64,000 nt of DNA, taken from contig NZ_LT906473.1 in assembly GCF_900187295.1 (NCBI RefSeq), positions 1,426,001 to 1,490,000 of the forward strand, given 5' to 3'. The DNA is from Corynebacterium cystitidis. GTDB taxonomy: Bacteria > Actinomycetota > Actinomycetes > Mycobacteriales > Mycobacteriaceae. A program made the translations under genes and the position numbers. Shown in pieces: positions 52,866 through 63,215 of this stretch; the stretch's first letter is position 1, and each line of letters opens with the position of its first letter. The notes beneath the pieces are model-generated. The model was not told where the DNA came from, made no database searches, and saw nothing but the letters and a program-made list of their open reading frames with translations.

Positions 52866-54467
52866 TTAACTATCCGCGTCCAACGCCATCCCCAGGAAGT
52901 GAGCTACACGCTGCTCAATATCTGCGCGCCCCTTACCCCAGTTCGTCATGTCGAAATCCGCCCACGCGCGGCGCTTGGAACTTTTTGGGTCATATTCCAC
53001 ATACGGCTCCGCCTCAAACACGGCTGTGGCACGTCCAGGAGCGTTTTCAGCGCGCCACGTATATTCCGGCCACTCACCTCCTGGCCTACCGTGGTGGAAG
53101 AAATGCCCCCAGTGATACTGCATCCGCTCACTGACCTCATCAAAGCCTGCAGTCGAGATCAACTTGTCAAACTTACTGGCACGAGTTGTACCCGGCGCGC
53201 CGAACACGGCGGTGAGGTCAGAGGCGTGGATCGCCCCCAGCCCTAGGCGCTGCATCGTGGCAGTGGCGTAGTCGAAGCGGTACATCCAGGTGGGTGCAGC
53301 CTCCCGGTGATGGGTCGCCACTGATACTGCGGGAGCCCAAAACAGCGCGTCAGCAATCAGCTCTGCAAAATCAGCACGCTCTACTGCCCCGCCGTAGGCC
53401 TCCAGCACACTGTCGGTGTGCGCCGGATCAAATACTGCCAGTAGGCGGCGGGCAGCTGCGTGACGCTTTTTGGTGCGCACATAAAACGCTTTAGTAAAAC
53501 TTGCCTCGTCAGAGTTGGTCCCGATGATCAGTGGCACCGTCGCTTGGTGCGACTCTGCAAATGTGTCTAGTGGGTGCTGGGGCATGGTTGCGGATTCGAC
53601 GGTGGGCATGAAAGCAGAGTTGAAATACATCAATTCCCCACCCCGGATAGTCATGGCTTGGCCGGTGCGCACAAGCTCATCAGCCTCGATCTCGCGCAGC
53701 TCATCCAGGGTTGAAAGCCTAGACATTCCCAGCATGTCCAGAAGGCGGGTAGCCCACCAGGCGGACTGCATCCGAGTGTGCACCGAACCAATCGGCGGTG
53801 ACTGGGCCACCGCGCGGTGAAAAAGCCCATGTGCGGGAGGCCAGCTCATCAGATGGATCACGGAAGCCCCTCCAGCAGATTCGCCCATGATGGTGACATT
53901 GGTGGGGTCTCCGCCGAAGTTGGCAATGTTGTCGCGAACCCATTGCAGCGCCAGAATTTGGTCACGTAGCGCGGGGTTGGGAACGCAGTCTTGCCCGATC
54001 GAGCGCAGGTCTAAATATCCAAGCACCCCGAGGCGGAAGTTCACAGAAACGTAGACGATGCGGGCGCCTTTGGCGAGGTTGTGGCCTTGTAGTACTTCTT
54101 CGTGGGAAGATCCCATCAGGAATGAACCTCCGTGGAAATACACCACCACGGGTAGTTCTTCTTCGTCGTTGGGGCGAACGATGTCCAGGTGGAGGCAGTC
54201 TTCACTGCCCAGGGTCTTGCTCACCAGGCTGTATGTCCCCTGAAGTGCCGGCGCAGCGAACTCGGAGCAGTCGCGAATACCTCCCCATGGGCGTACTGGG
54301 TGTGGGGCGCGAAATCTATTTGCTCCCAAGGTATCAGCGCCGTATGGAACTCCTCGCCAGGTTTGGCAGCCCGTCGTTGGGTCGACAACACCGCGGACGT
54401 CGCCTGCTGTGGTGGTCACCACAGGTTGGTCGGCTCCCCCTGCGTGTAAGTGGTCGATCATTGGCAT
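52866..54467 (-). CDS. Type-B carboxylesterase
   Basis: A carboxylesterase of about 533 residues. The N-terminal oxyanion motif is VVVYFHGGSFLMGS (~108-121), the nucleophile elbow is IMGESAGGAS (~196), the acid is probably Glu in the GTNSDEASF region, and the catalytic His is in the YHWGHFFHHG stretch near the end. There is no signal peptide, so it is cytoplasmic. Type-B carboxylesterases hydrolyse a broad range of esters. The start MPMIDHL was taken; a GTG three codons upstream is an alternative. Confidence 0.85.
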   Translation of the reverse strand: MPMIDHLHAGGADQPVVTTTAGDVRGVVDPTTGCQTWRGVPYGADTLGANRFRAPHPVRPWGGIRDCSEFAAPALQGTYSLVSKTLGSEDCLHLDIVRPNDEEELPVVVYFHGGSFLMGSSHEEVLQGHNLAKGARIVYVSVNFRLGVLGYLDLRSIGQDCVPNPALRDQILALQWVRDNIANFGGDPTNVTIMGESAGGASVIHLMSWPPAHGLFHRAVAQSPPIGSVHTRMQSAWWATRLLDMLGMSRLSTLDELREIEADELVRTGQAMTIRGGELMYFNSAFMPTVESATMPQHPLDTFAESHQATVPLIIGTNSDEASFTKAFYVRTKKRHAAARRLLAVFDPAHTDSVLEAYGGAVERADFAELIADALFWAPAVSVATHHREAAPTWMYRFDYATATMQRLGLGAIHASDLTAVFGAPGTTRASKFDKLISTAGFDEVSERMQYHWGHFFHHGRPGGEWPEYTWRAENAPGRATAVFEAEPYVEYDPKSSKRRAWADFDMTNWGKGRADIEQRVAHFLGMALDADS

Positions 54468-54530
54468 GCTTCTCACGATAATGGCATTGACTGAATGTTA
54501 TCTGCGTGTTGTCTGCTCGGCGTCTGGGGT

Positions 54531-54590
54531 GCGGCCGAGAAAGTGGCCGAAAATGCTGCCGAAAATGCGGCCGAGAATGCGGGCGATCAA
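54531..54590 (+). repeat. Degenerate 12-bp repeat in the gap before the TTG-started membrane protein
   Basis: Five near-copies of g(c/t)(g/t)gccga(a/g)aat occupy the middle of the 229-bp gap 54468-54696. An in-frame 63-codon frame (54495-54686) would read it as VAENAAENAAENAG. That frame has no ribosome site and no recognised similarity, so coding is unproven. Confidence 0.6.
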
Positions 54591-54696
54591 GGTTACAACT
54601 TGGTCAAGGTGGAAATTATCAAGGGCTGCGAGGCGCTAGAAGAAACACGCTCGAACTACACTTTAGTAAATACGCATATTTTATGAGGAGGCCACC

Positions 54697-55644
54697 TTGG
54701 TACGAAACGACGATCACCAGCAGCTTACCCACGGCTCGATGCCTGAGGAGGAGATCTTGGACGCTATCGGTACAGATGCTCGAACGGTGGAAGAGCTTGA
54801 GAACAACGCTGGGCCGATCGGTCGGGCTTTGATCAACGCGGTGGATAAGGCCGTACATATTCAGGGCGGCACCATTAAGCGTTATGTTGACCGTCTCCGT
54901 CGCAAGAACCCAGATGCCTCACCCGCTGAGCTCCAGAAGATCATGGACAAGCACTTCTTAACAACGGTGTCAGGAACAGGCGCCGGAGCGGGGGCGGCGG
55001 CAGCCATCCCCGGAATCGGCTTTTTCACCGGCGCTGCGGCTGTCGCCGGCGAGTCCGTGGTTTTCTTAGACTTCGCTGCTGTCTACACGGTTGCCAGTGC
55101 GTACCTGCGTGGAGTGGATATCTCTGACCCGGAGCGGCGTCGTGCGCTCGTCCTGGTGGTGTTGCTAGGGTCGAAGGGCACCGCAATTGTAGAAGCCCTC
55201 GTAGGCGATGCCGCTACTGGTGTTCCTTTGGTGTCAAACCTGTCGCGTTTTTCCGCCCCCAAGCTCAAGCAGGTGAATAATCGTCTGATGCGTTTCGCCT
55301 TGAAGCGCGTCACCCGACGTTTTGCCACCGCGTGGATTGGCAAGCTGCTTCCTCTCGGGTTGGGAGCTGTGGCGGGCACGCTTGTTAACCGAAAGCTAGC
55401 TAATAACGTGATTGATAACGTGACAGAAAATCTCGGGGCAACACCGACGAACTTCCTCACCGAAATTGAACCCGTCGTAGAAAACGAGGACATTGATGCC
55501 GAAGAGGAAAAAGAGCTGGCGCGTTTGACCAAGCAGGAAGACAAGTCGGGCACGCAGGGTAAGGTCAAGGCTGTTATTGGTCATGCGCAGGATGCCGTCG
55601 GCGATGTCGTCGGGGGCGTTATGGATCGCTTCAAACGTAAATAG
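54697..55644 (+). CDS. Corynebacterial membrane-associated protein of unknown function
   Basis: A 315-residue protein. Polar N-terminus (~1-85), hydrophobic Gly/Ala-rich segments (GTGAGAGAAAAIPGIGFFTGAAA, then VVFLDFAAVYTVASAYL and LVLVVLLG) and a third near LLPLGLGAVAGTLV. The C-terminal tail is charged, with EEEKELARLTKQEDKSG. The TTG start is supported by a strong GAGGAGG six bases upstream. It precedes the ABC exporter and odhA on the same strand and may be transcribed with the exporter, 31 bp away. No characterised family is recognised. Confidence 0.7.
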   Translation: MVRNDDHQQLTHGSMPEEEILDAIGTDARTVEELENNAGPIGRALINAVDKAVHIQGGTIKRYVDRLRRKNPDASPAELQKIMDKHFLTTVSGTGAGAGAAAAIPGIGFFTGAAAVAGESVVFLDFAAVYTVASAYLRGVDISDPERRRALVLVVLLGSKGTAIVEALVGDAATGVPLVSNLSRFSAPKLKQVNNRLMRFALKRVTRRFATAWIGKLLPLGLGAVAGTLVNRKLANNVIDNVTENLGATPTNFLTEIEPVVENEDIDAEEEKELARLTKQEDKSGTQGKVKAVIGHAQDAVGDVVGGVMDRFKRK

Positions 55645-55675
55645 TAAATAGTAAGTGGGCTAATGGGGGCTGTTG

Positions 55676-58600
55676 GTGCAAACGTCGGCTGGTGGTGGTG
55701 CGCGGCTTATCGCGCGGATCGTGTCTCGCCGCCCGTGGGTTACTGCACTCGCGTTTACTAGCGCGATCCTGGCAGTCCTGCTCCAAGTCACGGTTCCTGC
55801 CTTGACTGGGCAGGTGATTGATGTGGCCACTGGTGTGGCTACCGGCTCTATTCCCACTATTGCCTGGCTCATGGTGGGTATCGCGCTTGTCCAATACTTT
55901 GCCCAAATTATCCGTCGCTGGTCCGCCGGCCAGCTTTCCATCGGTGCACAACACCTCTTACGGGTAGAAGTGTTGGATTCGCTCAACGCGTTGGACGGGC
56001 CAGGCCAGGACCGTATCGTGACTGGCCAAATCGTGTCGCGCTCTATTAGTGATCTCAACCAGTTTCAGGCGGTGCTGGCCATGGGCCCGCTTGCAGTCTC
56101 ACGCACGATTCAGCTTCTGGTCACGGTTGCGATCATGCTGACTGTGAGCATTCCGCTCACCGTGCTGTCGCTGGCATTTCTCCCATTAATCCTGTGGGTG
56201 GCTAACCGGTCCCGAAAAACCCTGTACGCAGCCACATGGGAAAATCAACAGGCCAGCGCGGACTTAGCGGAGCACGTCGAGCAGACGGTGTCCGGTGTGC
56301 GCGTGGTCAAGGCCTTTGGGCGCGAGGATCGCGCCGTCGATACGCTCGAGCGGTTGGGACGCCGCCTGTACTCCGTGAAAATGCGGGCAGCGAAACTCAC
56401 GGCACGTTTTCGGCCATTGCTGTCCCAGCTGCCTAATTTCGCGCTCGTCATCACTATCGTCGTCGGTGGCGTTCTTGCTATTGACGGTGCTATCACCATC
56501 GGCGAATTCGTCGCCTTTACGGCGTACCTCACCTCAATGACTGCGACGATGAGCATGCTCACCAACACGTACGTGATCATCCAGATGGGCATGAGCTCTG
56601 TCGACCGCCTCGACGAAGTTTTACAGATGCGCCCAGAGCGCAGCGACCCGTCACAACCATTGTCGCTTGACGACGAGCCCTTGGGTATCGCGTTCAACCA
56701 GGTGGAGTTCTCCACCGCTGGCCACCGGATCCTCGATGGCTTTACGGTGCGGGTAACCCCAGGAGAAACCGTGGCCGTGGTCGGTGGCCCCGGCGCCGGC
56801 AAGTCCATGGCGGTGCAGCTCGCTGGGGCGTTTTATTCTCCTGACTCTGGGTCGATTGCACTTGTCGGACCCCAAGACTATCCCTACGAACGTTTGCCTG
56901 CCCACGAGATCCGCACTGCGGTGACATGTGTCTTTGACGAGGCATTTCTGTTTTCCACCACCATCTTCAACAACATCGCGATGGGCCATGACGTCACCGA
57001 AGCTGAGGTGGCACATGCTGCGCACTTAGTACGTGCAGACGAATTCATCGACGAACTCGACAACGGGTATCACACCGTGGTCGGTGAACGCGGACTAACA
57101 CTATCCGGTGGCCAGCGCCAGCGCATTGCTTTGGCCCGGGCTCTTCTTTCCCGCCCGAAAGTGCTGCTTCTCGACGACGCCACCAGCGCCATTGACGCCG
57201 AAAATGAGAAAACTATCCTCGACAATCTCCGCGCTGAACTACGCGAAACCACCGTCATCACGGTTGCTCACCGCCAGTCCACTGTCGACCGTGCTGACCG
57301 AGTCCTCATTGTGGAAAACGGCCGCGTTGTGGCCGATGGGCCACGTGAAGAAATCACATCGACCGAACAGTACGCGGCTCTCATGGCACCGGGAAAGCAG
57401 CTCCCCACCCCTCCAACTCCCACCCGCGAAGAACTCTGGCCGGACGTCGAAAAGCCCGATTCTGGCCCCCGCATTACCGCAACCGGGTCGCGCTACAGTG
57501 CCGTCATCACCGAGACCGACGCTTTGAAGGCCCGCGTGGCCGCCCTGCCGGACGCCGATGAACAACCCCAGATGGATGTCCAAGAACTAACGCGGAACGA
57601 TTCGTCATTTCGTTCCCGTCGCTTGATCACCGCGGTGCGTGGCCTCATTGCCGCGGTCGTCGCTCTACTGGTTGTCGGCGTTGTCGCAGACCTCGCATTT
57701 CCTACTTTGGTGCGCGCAGCGATCGACCGCGGCATCGTGGCAGAAGACAAGCAGACCCTCTGGCTTGTGGCAGGTCTGGCAGGCGTGGTGGTGGTGCTGT
57801 CGTGGCTCTCCAACGCGTGGATGACGGTGCTAGCTTCCCGCTCCGGCGAACGCCTGCTGTACGGGCTGCGCCTGCGCAGCTACGCCCACCTGCAACGGCT
57901 GGGATTGAGCTACTTTGAAAACCATCTTTCCGGGCGCATTCTGACAAGGATGACTACCGACATCGATACGCTGTCTAGCTTCCTTCAGACCGGCCTTGCC
58001 CAAGCCATTGTGGCATTGGGCACCCTTGCTGGTGTCAGCGTGATGCTCGTGGCTACTGACGGTTCACTGACCTTGGTGGCCCTCGCCGCGGTGCCCGTGA
58101 TCGTGGTGGTCACCATTGTTTTCCGTGTGCTGTCGCGCCGTTACTATACGGCTGCACGCACGCAGGTTTCTGCTGTCAACGGACAGTTCTCTGAGTTGAT
58201 CGGAGGGATTCGCACCAGCCAGATGCACCTGCTTGAAACCCGGACCCACGACTTGTTTGCCCAGGCTTCCAACAAGTACCGCCGGCTGCGTATGCGATCC
58301 CAGTTGTTGGTGGCTTTGTACTTTCCTGGCATGCAGGCGATCTCGCAGATCATGACGGCGCTGGTCATTGGTGTTGGCGCGACACGGGTAGCTGCCGGCG
58401 ACCTGTCCGTGGGTGTGGTGGTTGCATTCACTATGTATCTTGGCCAACTTTATGGCCCGATCCAGCAACTGGGACAGCTTTTCGATTCTTGGCAGCAAGC
58501 GACAGTTAGCCTGCACCGAATCTCTGAGCTCTTAGCGACGACCACTACGGTTCCCGACAACGGGCGGACGCCAGGGGCGCGGGCAGCAGCTGCTGGCCCT

Positions 58601-59332
58601 ATCGAGTTGGACCGGGTGAGTTTCCGCTATAGCGAGGAAGACGCACGTGGCGACAAGCCGAATATTATTCACCAACTTTCGGTTACCCTCAATCCCGGTG
58701 AAACCGTCGCCTTGGTAGGCCCGACAGGTGCTGGAAAATCTACGGTGGTAAAACTCATCGCACGGTTTTATGACCCCGATTCGGGGGCAGTCACCGCGTC
58801 AGGAACTGACATCTCTGAATTCGGCGTCGCCCAGTGGCGTCGCGCCGTTGCCCAAGTACCCCAAGAGTCTTACCTTTTCCCAGGTACGGTGGCGCAAAAC
58901 ATTGCCTACGGGGTCGACGGTGCCACAAACGAGGATGTTGAACGCGCCGTCGCCGACATTGGTGCCCTGCCTGTTATCGCGGCAATTCCTGGCGGCTTCA
59001 ACCACCCCATCGGCGAGCGCGGGCGCGGCCTTTCTGCAGGCCAACGACAGATCGTCGCGTTGGCACGAGCCGAACTGGTCCAGGCGCCGATCGTGCTTCT
59101 CGACGAAGCGACCGCCACCTTGGACCCGGCTACCGAGCAAGCGGTGTTGGAGGCCTCGGACAAAACCGCTGCTGGGCGCACCGCGGTGATTGTGGCACAT
59201 CGCCTCGCAACCGCTTTAAGGGCTGATCGCATACTCGTGATAGACAAGGGACGTATCATCGAGGACGGGTCGCATCACTCCCTCTTACGCCAAGACGGAA
59301 GGTATGCCCAAATGTGGCAAACTAACCACTAA
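55676..59332 (+). CDS. Fused two-half ABC exporter (Rv1272c/Rv1273c type)
   Basis: A 1218-residue chain with two complete exporter halves, TMD-NBD-TMD-NBD. NBD1 has Walker A GGPGAGKS (~370), signature LSGGQ (~475) and Walker B LLLDDATS (~498), with Asp where the catalytic Glu should be. NBD2 has Walker A GPTGAGKST (~1014), a degenerate signature LSAGQ (~1118) and an intact LLDEATATLD (~1140). Thus the ATP site formed by NBD1 Walker motifs and NBD2 signature is degenerate and the other is canonical, as in asymmetric heterodimeric exporters. The GTG with GGGGG six bases upstream is preferred to a TTG one codon earlier. Substrate unknown, perhaps lipid or drug. Confidence 0.88.
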   Translation: MQTSAGGGARLIARIVSRRPWVTALAFTSAILAVLLQVTVPALTGQVIDVATGVATGSIPTIAWLMVGIALVQYFAQIIRRWSAGQLSIGAQHLLRVEVLDSLNALDGPGQDRIVTGQIVSRSISDLNQFQAVLAMGPLAVSRTIQLLVTVAIMLTVSIPLTVLSLAFLPLILWVANRSRKTLYAATWENQQASADLAEHVEQTVSGVRVVKAFGREDRAVDTLERLGRRLYSVKMRAAKLTARFRPLLSQLPNFALVITIVVGGVLAIDGAITIGEFVAFTAYLTSMTATMSMLTNTYVIIQMGMSSVDRLDEVLQMRPERSDPSQPLSLDDEPLGIAFNQVEFSTAGHRILDGFTVRVTPGETVAVVGGPGAGKSMAVQLAGAFYSPDSGSIALVGPQDYPYERLPAHEIRTAVTCVFDEAFLFSTTIFNNIAMGHDVTEAEVAHAAHLVRADEFIDELDNGYHTVVGERGLTLSGGQRQRIALARALLSRPKVLLLDDATSAIDAENEKTILDNLRAELRETTVITVAHRQSTVDRADRVLIVENGRVVADGPREEITSTEQYAALMAPGKQLPTPPTPTREELWPDVEKPDSGPRITATGSRYSAVITETDALKARVAALPDADEQPQMDVQELTRNDSSFRSRRLITAVRGLIAAVVALLVVGVVADLAFPTLVRAAIDRGIVAEDKQTLWLVAGLAGVVVVLSWLSNAWMTVLASRSGERLLYGLRLRSYAHLQRLGLSYFENHLSGRILTRMTTDIDTLSSFLQTGLAQAIVALGTLAGVSVMLVATDGSLTLVALAAVPVIVVVTIVFRVLSRRYYTAARTQVSAVNGQFSELIGGIRTSQMHLLETRTHDLFAQASNKYRRLRMRSQLLVALYFPGMQAISQIMTALVIGVGATRVAAGDLSVGVVVAFTMYLGQLYGPIQQLGQLFDSWQQATVSLHRISELLATTTTVPDNGRTPGARAAAAGPIELDRVSFRYSEEDARGDKPNIIHQLSVTLNPGETVALVGPTGAGKSTVVKLIARFYDPDSGAVTASGTDISEFGVAQWRRAVAQVPQESYLFPGTVAQNIAYGVDGATNEDVERAVADIGALPVIAAIPGGFNHPIGERGRGLSAGQRQIVALARAELVQAPIVLLDEATATLDPATEQAVLEASDKTAAGRTAVIVAHRLATALRADRILVIDKGRIIEDGSHHSLLRQDGRYAQMWQTNH

Positions 59333-59455
59333 CGGGGGTGAGTAGACTGGTTTAGTGCAGCATTCATCTGTCCGTGTTCACACACTGGTCCGGTGGGCAA
59401 TTAAAGTCGATTGACAACCATCACAACGCACCAAGAAATGAGGCGAGCATCTGCC

Positions 59456-62400
59456 GTGAGCAGCGCTAGTACTTTCGGCCAAAACACCTGGCTGGTTGAC
59501 GAGATGTTCCAGAAGTTCCAGAAGGATCCATCCAGCGTGGATTCTGAGTGGCGGGAACTCTTTGAAAAGAACGGAGCCCCAAAAACCGCCAAGGACGTAA
59601 CCGCACCAACCGCAGGTGCCGGGGCTGCACAGTCTCCCTCCGAAAAACAGAAGTCTCGCGAAACCAAGGTTGAGGAGGCCGTCGCGAAGGTAGCCAAGCC
59701 GGTGGCGAAGACCCGGAAGCCAAAGAAGAGCCCGCTGGATAACATCGCAGAACAGCCTGAAGCTAGTGAGAAGCAGCTGAAGGGCACTTTTAAGGCCATT
59801 GCGAAGAACATGGACGAGTCTTTGTCCATCCCTACCGCGACCACCGTGCGCGACATGCCGGTCAAGCTGATGTTTGAAAACCGCGCACAGATCAACGATC
59901 ACTTGAAGCGCACCCGCGGTGGCAAGATCTCGTTTACCCACATCCTGGGTTACGCCATCGTGAAGTCTGCGATGATCCACCCAGCGATGAACGTGCGCTA
60001 CGAGCTCAAGGACAATAAGCCATTTGTGGTCCAGCCTGAGCACATTAACCTGGGCCTGGCTATTGATCTTCCTCAGAAGGATGGCTCTCGCGCGCTGGTC
60101 GTTGCAGCGATCAAGGAGTGCGAGACCAAGAGCTTTTCCGAATTCGTGGATGCCTATGAGGACATCGTCGACCGCGCTCGCGAGAACAAGCTGAAGCTTG
60201 ATGACTTCTCGGGTGTGACCATGTCGCTAACCAACCCAGGTGGTATTGGCACCCGCCACTCGATCCCTCGCCTGACAAAGGGCCAGGGCTCCATTATCGG
60301 CGTGGGTGCGATGGACTACCCCGCCGAGTTCGCAGGTGCATCTGAGGACCGCTTGGCTGAGTTGGGCGTTGGCAAGCTCGTAACCTTGACCTCCACCTAC
60401 GATCACCGCGTGATCCAGGGTGCGGAATCTGGCGAGTTTCTGCGCGATATTTCCCAGCTGCTTGTCGACGATCAGTTCTGGGATGAGATCTTTGAGTCCA
60501 TGGATATCCCGTACGCTCCCATGCGTTGGGCTCAAGACCAGCCAAATACTGGACTGGATAAGAACACCCGCGTGATGCAGCTAATCGAGGCGTACCGCTC
60601 CCGTGGCCACCTCATGGCAGACACCAACCCAATCCGCTGGGAGCAGCCAGGCCTGAACAAGCCTGATTCCCGCGACCTAGATATGGAAACACACGGCCTG
60701 ACCCTGTGGGACTTGGACCGCACTTTCCATGTTGGTGGTTTTGGCGGTAAAGAACAGATGACGTTGCGCGAGGTGCTTACCCGCCTGCGTAGCGCCTACA
60801 CCCTGCATGTTGGTGCGGAATACACCCACATCATGGACCGCGACGAGCGTGAATGGTTGCAGGATCGTCTCGAAGCAGGCATGCCGAAGCCATCCAGCGC
60901 TAAGCAGAAGTACATTGTGCAAAAGCTCAATGCTGCAGAGGCGTTCGAGAACTTCCTGCAGACAAAGTACCTGGGCCAGAAGCGCTTCTCCCTCGAAGGT
61001 GCCGAAACCCTGATCCCATTGATGGACGCGGTCATTGACACCGCTGCGGGCCAGGGCTTAGACGAGGTTGTTATCGGCATGCCGCACCGTGGCCGCCTCA
61101 ACGTTTTGTTCAACATCGTTGGCAAGCCGGTGCGCACCATCTTCACCGAATTCGAAGGCAACATGCAGTCGGGCCAGCAGGGTGGCTCCGGTGATGTGAA
61201 GTACCACCTCGGATTCGAGGGCGAGCACGTCCAGATGTTCGGCGACAACGACATCAAGGTCACCCTGACTGCGAACCCATCGCACCTTGAGGCTGTAGAC
61301 CCAGTGATGGTCGGCCTGGCACGCGCTAAGCAGGACATCCTGGACAAGGGCAAGGCAGAAGACGGCTACAGCGTTGTACCGTTGATGCTGCACGGCGATG
61401 CATCGTTTGCCGGACTTGGCGTGGTGCAAGAGACCCTGAACATGTCTCAACTGCCGGGCTACACCGTCGGTGGCACCATCCACGTCATCGTGAACAACCA
61501 GATCGGCTTTACCACCACCCCGGAATCTGGCCGTTCCACCTACTACGCCACCGACTTGGCCAAGGGCTTCGACTGCCCTGTGTTCCACGTCAACGGCGAT
61601 GACCCAGAGGCCGCTGTGTGGGTGGCTCGCCTGGCTACGGAGTACCGCCGGAAGTTTGGCAAGGACGTCTTCATCGACCTGATCTGCTACCGTCTGCGTG
61701 GCCACAACGAGGCTGATGACCCGACGGTGACCCAACCGAAGATGTACGAGAAGATCCACAACCACGATTCTGTTCGGACCCGTTACACCAATGATCTTAT
61801 TGGCCGTGGCGAGCTGACTGACGAAGAAATCACGATCGTGGAGCAGGACTTCAATGAGCAGCTCGACGCAGTGTTCGAAGATGTCAAGGCCACTGAGGGG
61901 AAGCCGAGCGAACAGACCGGCATCACCCACTCCCAGGAGCTCACCAAGGGTCTGGATACCTCCATCACTCAGGAGTCCCTGGAGGCTCTGTCCGAAACTT
62001 ACGCAGATCTGCCTGAGGAGTTCACACCGAACAAGCGTGTTGGCTCCGTGCTGAAGAAGCGCGGCAGCGCTGCCACCGAGGGCGACATCGACTGGGCTTG
62101 GGGCGAGCTGCTGGCCTTCGGTTCCCTTGCCGCTGATGAGGGCAAGCTGGTTCGCCTGGCTGGTGAGGATTCCCAGCGTGGTACCTTCACCCAGCGCCAC
62201 GCGGTGCTGTTTGACCCAGAGACTGGCGAGGGCTTCAACCCGCTGCACCAGCACGCAGTGGAATCCGGCAACGGCGGTAAGTTCCTCGTGTACAACTCGT
62301 CGTTGACTGAATTCGCTGGTATGGGCTTTGAGTACGGCTACACCGTGGGCAACGAGGATGCGGTTGTTGCTTGGGAGGCACAGTTCGGTGACTTCGCCAA

Positions 62401-63163
62401 CGGCGGCCAAACAATTATCGACGAGTACATCTCCTCCGGTGAGACCAAGTGGGGCCAGCTGTCCAGCCTGATCCTGCTGCTGCCTCACGGTTACGAGGGC
62501 CAGGGGCCAGACCACTCCTCTGCTCGCATCGAGCGCTTCCTACAGCTGTGCGCTGAAGGTTCGATGACCGTGGCTCAGCCCACCACCCCGGCTAACCACT
62601 TCCACCTGCTGCGCCGCCAGGCTCTCGGCCAGATGAAGCGACCACTGGTTGTGTTCACCCCGAAGTCCATGCTGCGTAACAAGGCTGCGGTCTCCCAACC
62701 GGCTGACTTCACGGAGCAGAAGTCCTTCCGCTCCGTGATCAATGACCCGAACCTGGTTGATGTCAACAACAAGAAGGTCGGAGACACCGACAAGGTCACC
62801 ACTGTGCTGCTGTGCTCCGGCAAGATCTACTACGAGTTGGAGAAGCGTCGCCAGAAGGATGAGCGTGACGATGTCGCCATTGTTCGTATCGAGATGCTGC
62901 ACCCAATCCCATTCAACCGTTTGGGAGAAGCATTCGAGCATTACCCGAACATGAAGGAGCTGCGCTTCGTCCAGGACGAGCCTGCTAACCAGGGCCCATG
63001 GCCGTTCTACCAGGAGCACCTCAAGACATTCCTGCCTGACCTGCCAGAGCTCAAGCGCGTGTCGCGCCGCGCGCAGTCCACCACCGCAACTGGTGTGACC
63101 AAGGTGCACCAGCAGGAAGAAAAACAGCTGATCGACGAGGCTTTCGCCAAGGAGACCAAGTAA
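59456..63163 (+). CDS. odhA: 2-oxoglutarate dehydrogenase E1 with fused succinyltransferase domain (OdhA)
   Basis: OdhA decarboxylates 2-oxoglutarate in the TCA cycle. The 1235-residue corynebacterial form has an N-terminal E2-type acyltransferase catalytic domain (~85-340, with [14 protein letters not shown] ~314-327) lacking a lipoyl domain, so it works with the AceF lipoyl domain. The E1 region follows, with TPP/Mg motifs [12 protein letters not shown] (~645) and VNNQIGFTT (~678) and GHNEADDP (~755). The GTG giving [18 protein letters not shown] was chosen since it matches the known OdhA N-terminus; a TTG 15 codons earlier is in frame. In C. glutamicum the complex is inhibited by OdhI. Confidence 0.96.
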   Translation: MSSASTFGQNTWLVDEMFQKFQKDPSSVDSEWRELFEKNGAPKTAKDVTAPTAGAGAAQSPSEKQKSRETKVEEAVAKVAKPVAKTRKPKKSPLDNIAEQPEASEKQLKGTFKAIAKNMDESLSIPTATTVRDMPVKLMFENRAQINDHLKRTRGGKISFTHILGYAIVKSAMIHPAMNVRYELKDNKPFVVQPEHINLGLAIDLPQKDGSRALVVAAIKECETKSFSEFVDAYEDIVDRARENKLKLDDFSGVTMSLTNPGGIGTRHSIPRLTKGQGSIIGVGAMDYPAEFAGASEDRLAELGVGKLVTLTSTYDHRVIQGAESGEFLRDISQLLVDDQFWDEIFESMDIPYAPMRWAQDQPNTGLDKNTRVMQLIEAYRSRGHLMADTNPIRWEQPGLNKPDSRDLDMETHGLTLWDLDRTFHVGGFGGKEQMTLREVLTRLRSAYTLHVGAEYTHIMDRDEREWLQDRLEAGMPKPSSAKQKYIVQKLNAAEAFENFLQTKYLGQKRFSLEGAETLIPLMDAVIDTAAGQGLDEVVIGMPHRGRLNVLFNIVGKPVRTIFTEFEGNMQSGQQGGSGDVKYHLGFEGEHVQMFGDNDIKVTLTANPSHLEAVDPVMVGLARAKQDILDKGKAEDGYSVVPLMLHGDASFAGLGVVQETLNMSQLPGYTVGGTIHVIVNNQIGFTTTPESGRSTYYATDLAKGFDCPVFHVNGDDPEAAVWVARLATEYRRKFGKDVFIDLICYRLRGHNEADDPTVTQPKMYEKIHNHDSVRTRYTNDLIGRGELTDEEITIVEQDFNEQLDAVFEDVKATEGKPSEQTGITHSQELTKGLDTSITQESLEALSETYADLPEEFTPNKRVGSVLKKRGSAATEGDIDWAWGELLAFGSLAADEGKLVRLAGEDSQRGTFTQRHAVLFDPETGEGFNPLHQHAVESGNGGKFLVYNSSLTEFAGMGFEYGYTVGNEDAVVAWEAQFGDFANGGQTIIDEYISSGETKWGQLSSLILLLPHGYEGQGPDHSSARIERFLQLCAEGSMTVAQPTTPANHFHLLRRQALGQMKRPLVVFTPKSMLRNKAAVSQPADFTEQKSFRSVINDPNLVDVNNKKVGDTDKVTTVLLCSGKIYYELEKRRQKDERDDVAIVRIEMLHPIPFNRLGEAFEHYPNMKELRFVQDEPANQGPWPFYQEHLKTFLPDLPELKRVSRRAQSTTATGVTKVHQQEEKQLIDEAFAKETK

Positions 63164-63176
63164 TCACTGCGGAGTA

Positions 63177-63215
63177 GGTCGCGCCTGACAATCACTGCCA
63201 GGCGCGGCCTTTCTC
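63177..63215. terminator. Bidirectional terminator between odhA and the lipoprotein gene
   Basis: GGTCGCGCCTG (63177-63187) pairs with CAGGCGCGGCC (63199-63209) with one G-T pair, followed by TTTCTCGTTG. The stop codon of the convergent lipoprotein gene lies in the loop. Confidence 0.82.

Noticed and set aside
61058..62515. 485-codon open frame on the minus strand
   Set aside because: It lies wholly inside odhA, has no ribosome site and its translation has no recognisable domain. It arises from the strong third-position codon bias of odhA.
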